Origin: Trogon surrucura | Taxonomy: Eukaryota; Chordata; Aves; Trogoniformes; Trogonidae | DNA: 64,000 nucleotides | Assembly (NCBI GenBank): GCA_020746105.1 | Contig: CM036623.1 | Span: 3,968,001 to 4,032,000 of the forward strand | Direction of reading: 5' to 3' | In this document: piece after piece, positions 62,561 through 64,000 of the stretch | Layout of the letters: each line of letters begins with the position of its first letter | Position numbering within the stretch: the first letter of the stretch is position 1 | Made by a program: the position numbers and the translations under genes | The notes under the pieces: model-generated | The model's input: the letters and a program-made list of their open reading frames with translations, nothing else | Told to the model about the DNA's origin: nothing | The model's database searches: none

Positions 62561-62675
62561 TTAAAAGGTGTCCCAAAAGATGTAGCTGGTTAGTGAAATG
62601 CCCAGGTTATCAGAACACCCAAGTGTTCTTGTTGCTTCTTGCAATTTCATTGGTGTCTCACCAAGATTTCTTCCA
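62561..62675 (-). other. Candidate terminal coding exon of a minus-strand gene
   Basis: A strong acceptor (AATTCCCTTTTTCAG at 62676-62690) precedes a frame open for about 38 codons that ends in TAA at 62561; it includes GETPMKLQEATRTLGCSD. The frame needs two bases from the preceding exon. Other frames give shorter ends. Together with the downstream AATAAA and the donor at the right edge of the window, this may be the 3' end of a gene whose body lies to the right. Family not recognised. Confidence 0.3.
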
Positions 62676-62770
62676 CTGAAAAAGGGAATTATTAAATAAC
62701 ATAAGATTATCCTGTGATCCGTAAGTAGAGGTAATGGCCCTAATTTGGTTTGTACATCATAGGCACTTAC

Positions 62771-62835
62771 CCACCTCAGTGTTTCTCGATCTATAGTGTT
62801 GCCATCTGTAGAGGTAAATCGGTTATTGCTCATGA
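62771..62835 (-). other. Candidate internal exon, minus strand (low confidence)
   Basis: The donor TGG|GTAAGT is strong. Two acceptors are possible: ACCTCTACAG (exon 62771-62805) or AAAACCACAG (exon 62771-62835). The longer form has a frame reading SNNRFTSTDGNTIDRETLRW. The phase of that frame does not match the long frame of the exon at 62561-62675; the shorter form in another frame would join it in a different phase and end in VEEILVRHQ. So the model is unsettled. Confidence 0.25.
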
Positions 62836-63989
62836 CTGTGGTTTTACGATGTTGCAAACAGTGGATCTGAGTCAATCAAACTCTGATTTTTATTCAAAGG
62901 AATAACCAACTGTTTATGCCATTAAACATGAATTGCTGCTTCATTAATTATTAGCTAGCCACTACATCCAAGAATGGTGACAGAAGAATATTGTGTTCTC
63001 ATATCTTCGTGCAACTTGCACCAGAGCTGGAGTATCAGCCTTGAAATAACGCTTGTTGTCAGTCATTAGGGCTTTCGTCCAAGTTCCGTTCATGCTTATA
63101 TACTCATCGTGCCTCTTCTTGTTTCTGTAACTCAGCGACGCGCAGCGAGTTCTAAATACCGATTGCTTGTTCGAGGCCTGGGTTGTTGGCTCCTTCCCTT
63201 ACAGCGCTCGGAGCAACATCAACATTTTTCTCATTCATTCTACTCCTTTGCTTTTCGGGGCAGAGCTATCACTGAAGATGATTTGCAGTTTTGGTAGCAC
63301 ATCAAACCACAAGATAGATCAACATGGCTCTGCAAGCAAAAGCTGTCTCGCATGAATTTTAAGCGCACAGCTTGAGGAAAGCAACCGCGCTTCTGTGTAT
63401 ATAAAGTTTATAGGTAATCATCTGCATTGCCTTAGAAACTGAGAAGTGTTGTGTGCCAAAGGTACGCAGCTATGCATTTGCTAAATAAACATTTGTTGCA
63501 TTTGGTAAAAGTAGAAGGTGCATATTTTTCAGTTCAAATAGAGGCGTATAAAAAAAGAGCTATGTGTAGTCGCGTTTAAATCTTCTGGCATTTTAAGACA
63601 CAAATTTGTAACAGAAAACACCTGGATGCTTCGTGTAATTGTTCTCTATCATCATAAACAGAATCTTCATTTGGAATTGCATTGCATATCATTTCTCTAA
63701 GCATATTGGAGCTTTTTAGTGTAGATTTTTTTAAGTTGTATTGATACAAGAAAACTTCCAATGGAAGACAAGAGCAAGACCCTCCTATAATAGCTCTACC
63801 AAATCAGCAGAAGCAATGACACTGGAAACTCATTTGTGCACTGTTAAAATATATTCAGGAATTCGTTAGTTATGATTTTCTATTCAAATTCTGTTTATTC
63901 CTTATTATTGGCCCTTGCAAATGTGCTTTTTGTGTTTTTTAAAAGACACCAAATAGTTACATACCTTTACATTTAAGCAGCTCTGGAGG
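62836..63989. other. AT-rich sequence, possibly intronic
   Basis: No gene or repeat recognised. If the donor at the right edge is real this is intron on the minus strand. Confidence 0.35.
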
Positions 63990-64000
63990 CTTACTTACCT
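63990..64000 (-). other. Consensus splice donor at the window edge
   Basis: The last bases CTTACTTACCT are the reverse complement of AGGTAAGTAAG, a near-perfect 5' splice site. This implies an exon on the minus strand just outside the window, with its 3' boundary at about 63999. A single site can occur by chance. Confidence 0.3.

Noticed and set aside
1..64000. Endogenous retrovirus or LTR elements
   Set aside because: No paired LTRs, primer-binding site or gag/pol-like frame was seen; reverse transcriptase motifs present all belong to CR1 LINEs.

Overview
The window looks like nuclear DNA of a bird, or less likely another sauropsid. The interspersed repeats are almost all CR1 LINEs. The younger ones end in the octamer tail ATTCTGTG/ATTCTATG typical of avian CR1. 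There is one old MIR-like SINE, no Alu/B1-type SINE and no recognisable endogenous retrovirus. No bacterial operon, rRNA, tRNA or CRISPR array was seen. Most long reading frames are CR1 ORF2 remains or chance frames.

Left part (1-13.6 kb): AT-rich non-coding DNA with an old CR1 scrap (615-656) and a MIR-like SINE (5785-6066), then a CpG island at about 13.09-13.64 kb. A small split gene can be assembled on the minus strand starting in this island: a non-coding exon 1 (ends 13107), exon 2 (11955-12129, whose last three bases are ATG), exon 3 (11685-11772), exon 4 (11072-11148) and exon 5 (stop at 10907-10909). Splice sites are good, the reading phases match across all coding junctions, and the product would be 73 residues. 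I do not recognise the protein. A CR1 copy sits in its intron 1, ending about 25 bases before the exon 2 acceptor.

Middle part (13.6-46.3 kb): mostly non-coding. It holds CR1 copies at 15.0-16.2 (minus), 23.3-24.1 (plus, old), 26.5-26.8 (plus), 37.5-38.9 (plus, old), 39.9-41.6 (minus, longest) and 45.9-46.3 kb (minus). It also has a triple 82-bp tandem repeat (22.15-22.39 kb), a 101-bp uninterrupted purine tract with a quadruplex motif (43.25 kb), and a few isolated exon-like segments that cannot be joined into a gene.

Right part (46.3-64 kb): AT-rich and almost free of recognisable repeats, which would fit an intergenic or intronic regulatory region. A coding-like relic lies on the minus strand at 49.1-50.1 kb. 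Near the right end a strong acceptor, a stop codon, an AATAAA signal and a consensus donor at the last bases suggest that the 3' end of another minus-strand gene enters from the right. All gene models come from reading splice signals and phase by eye; no homology search could be run.
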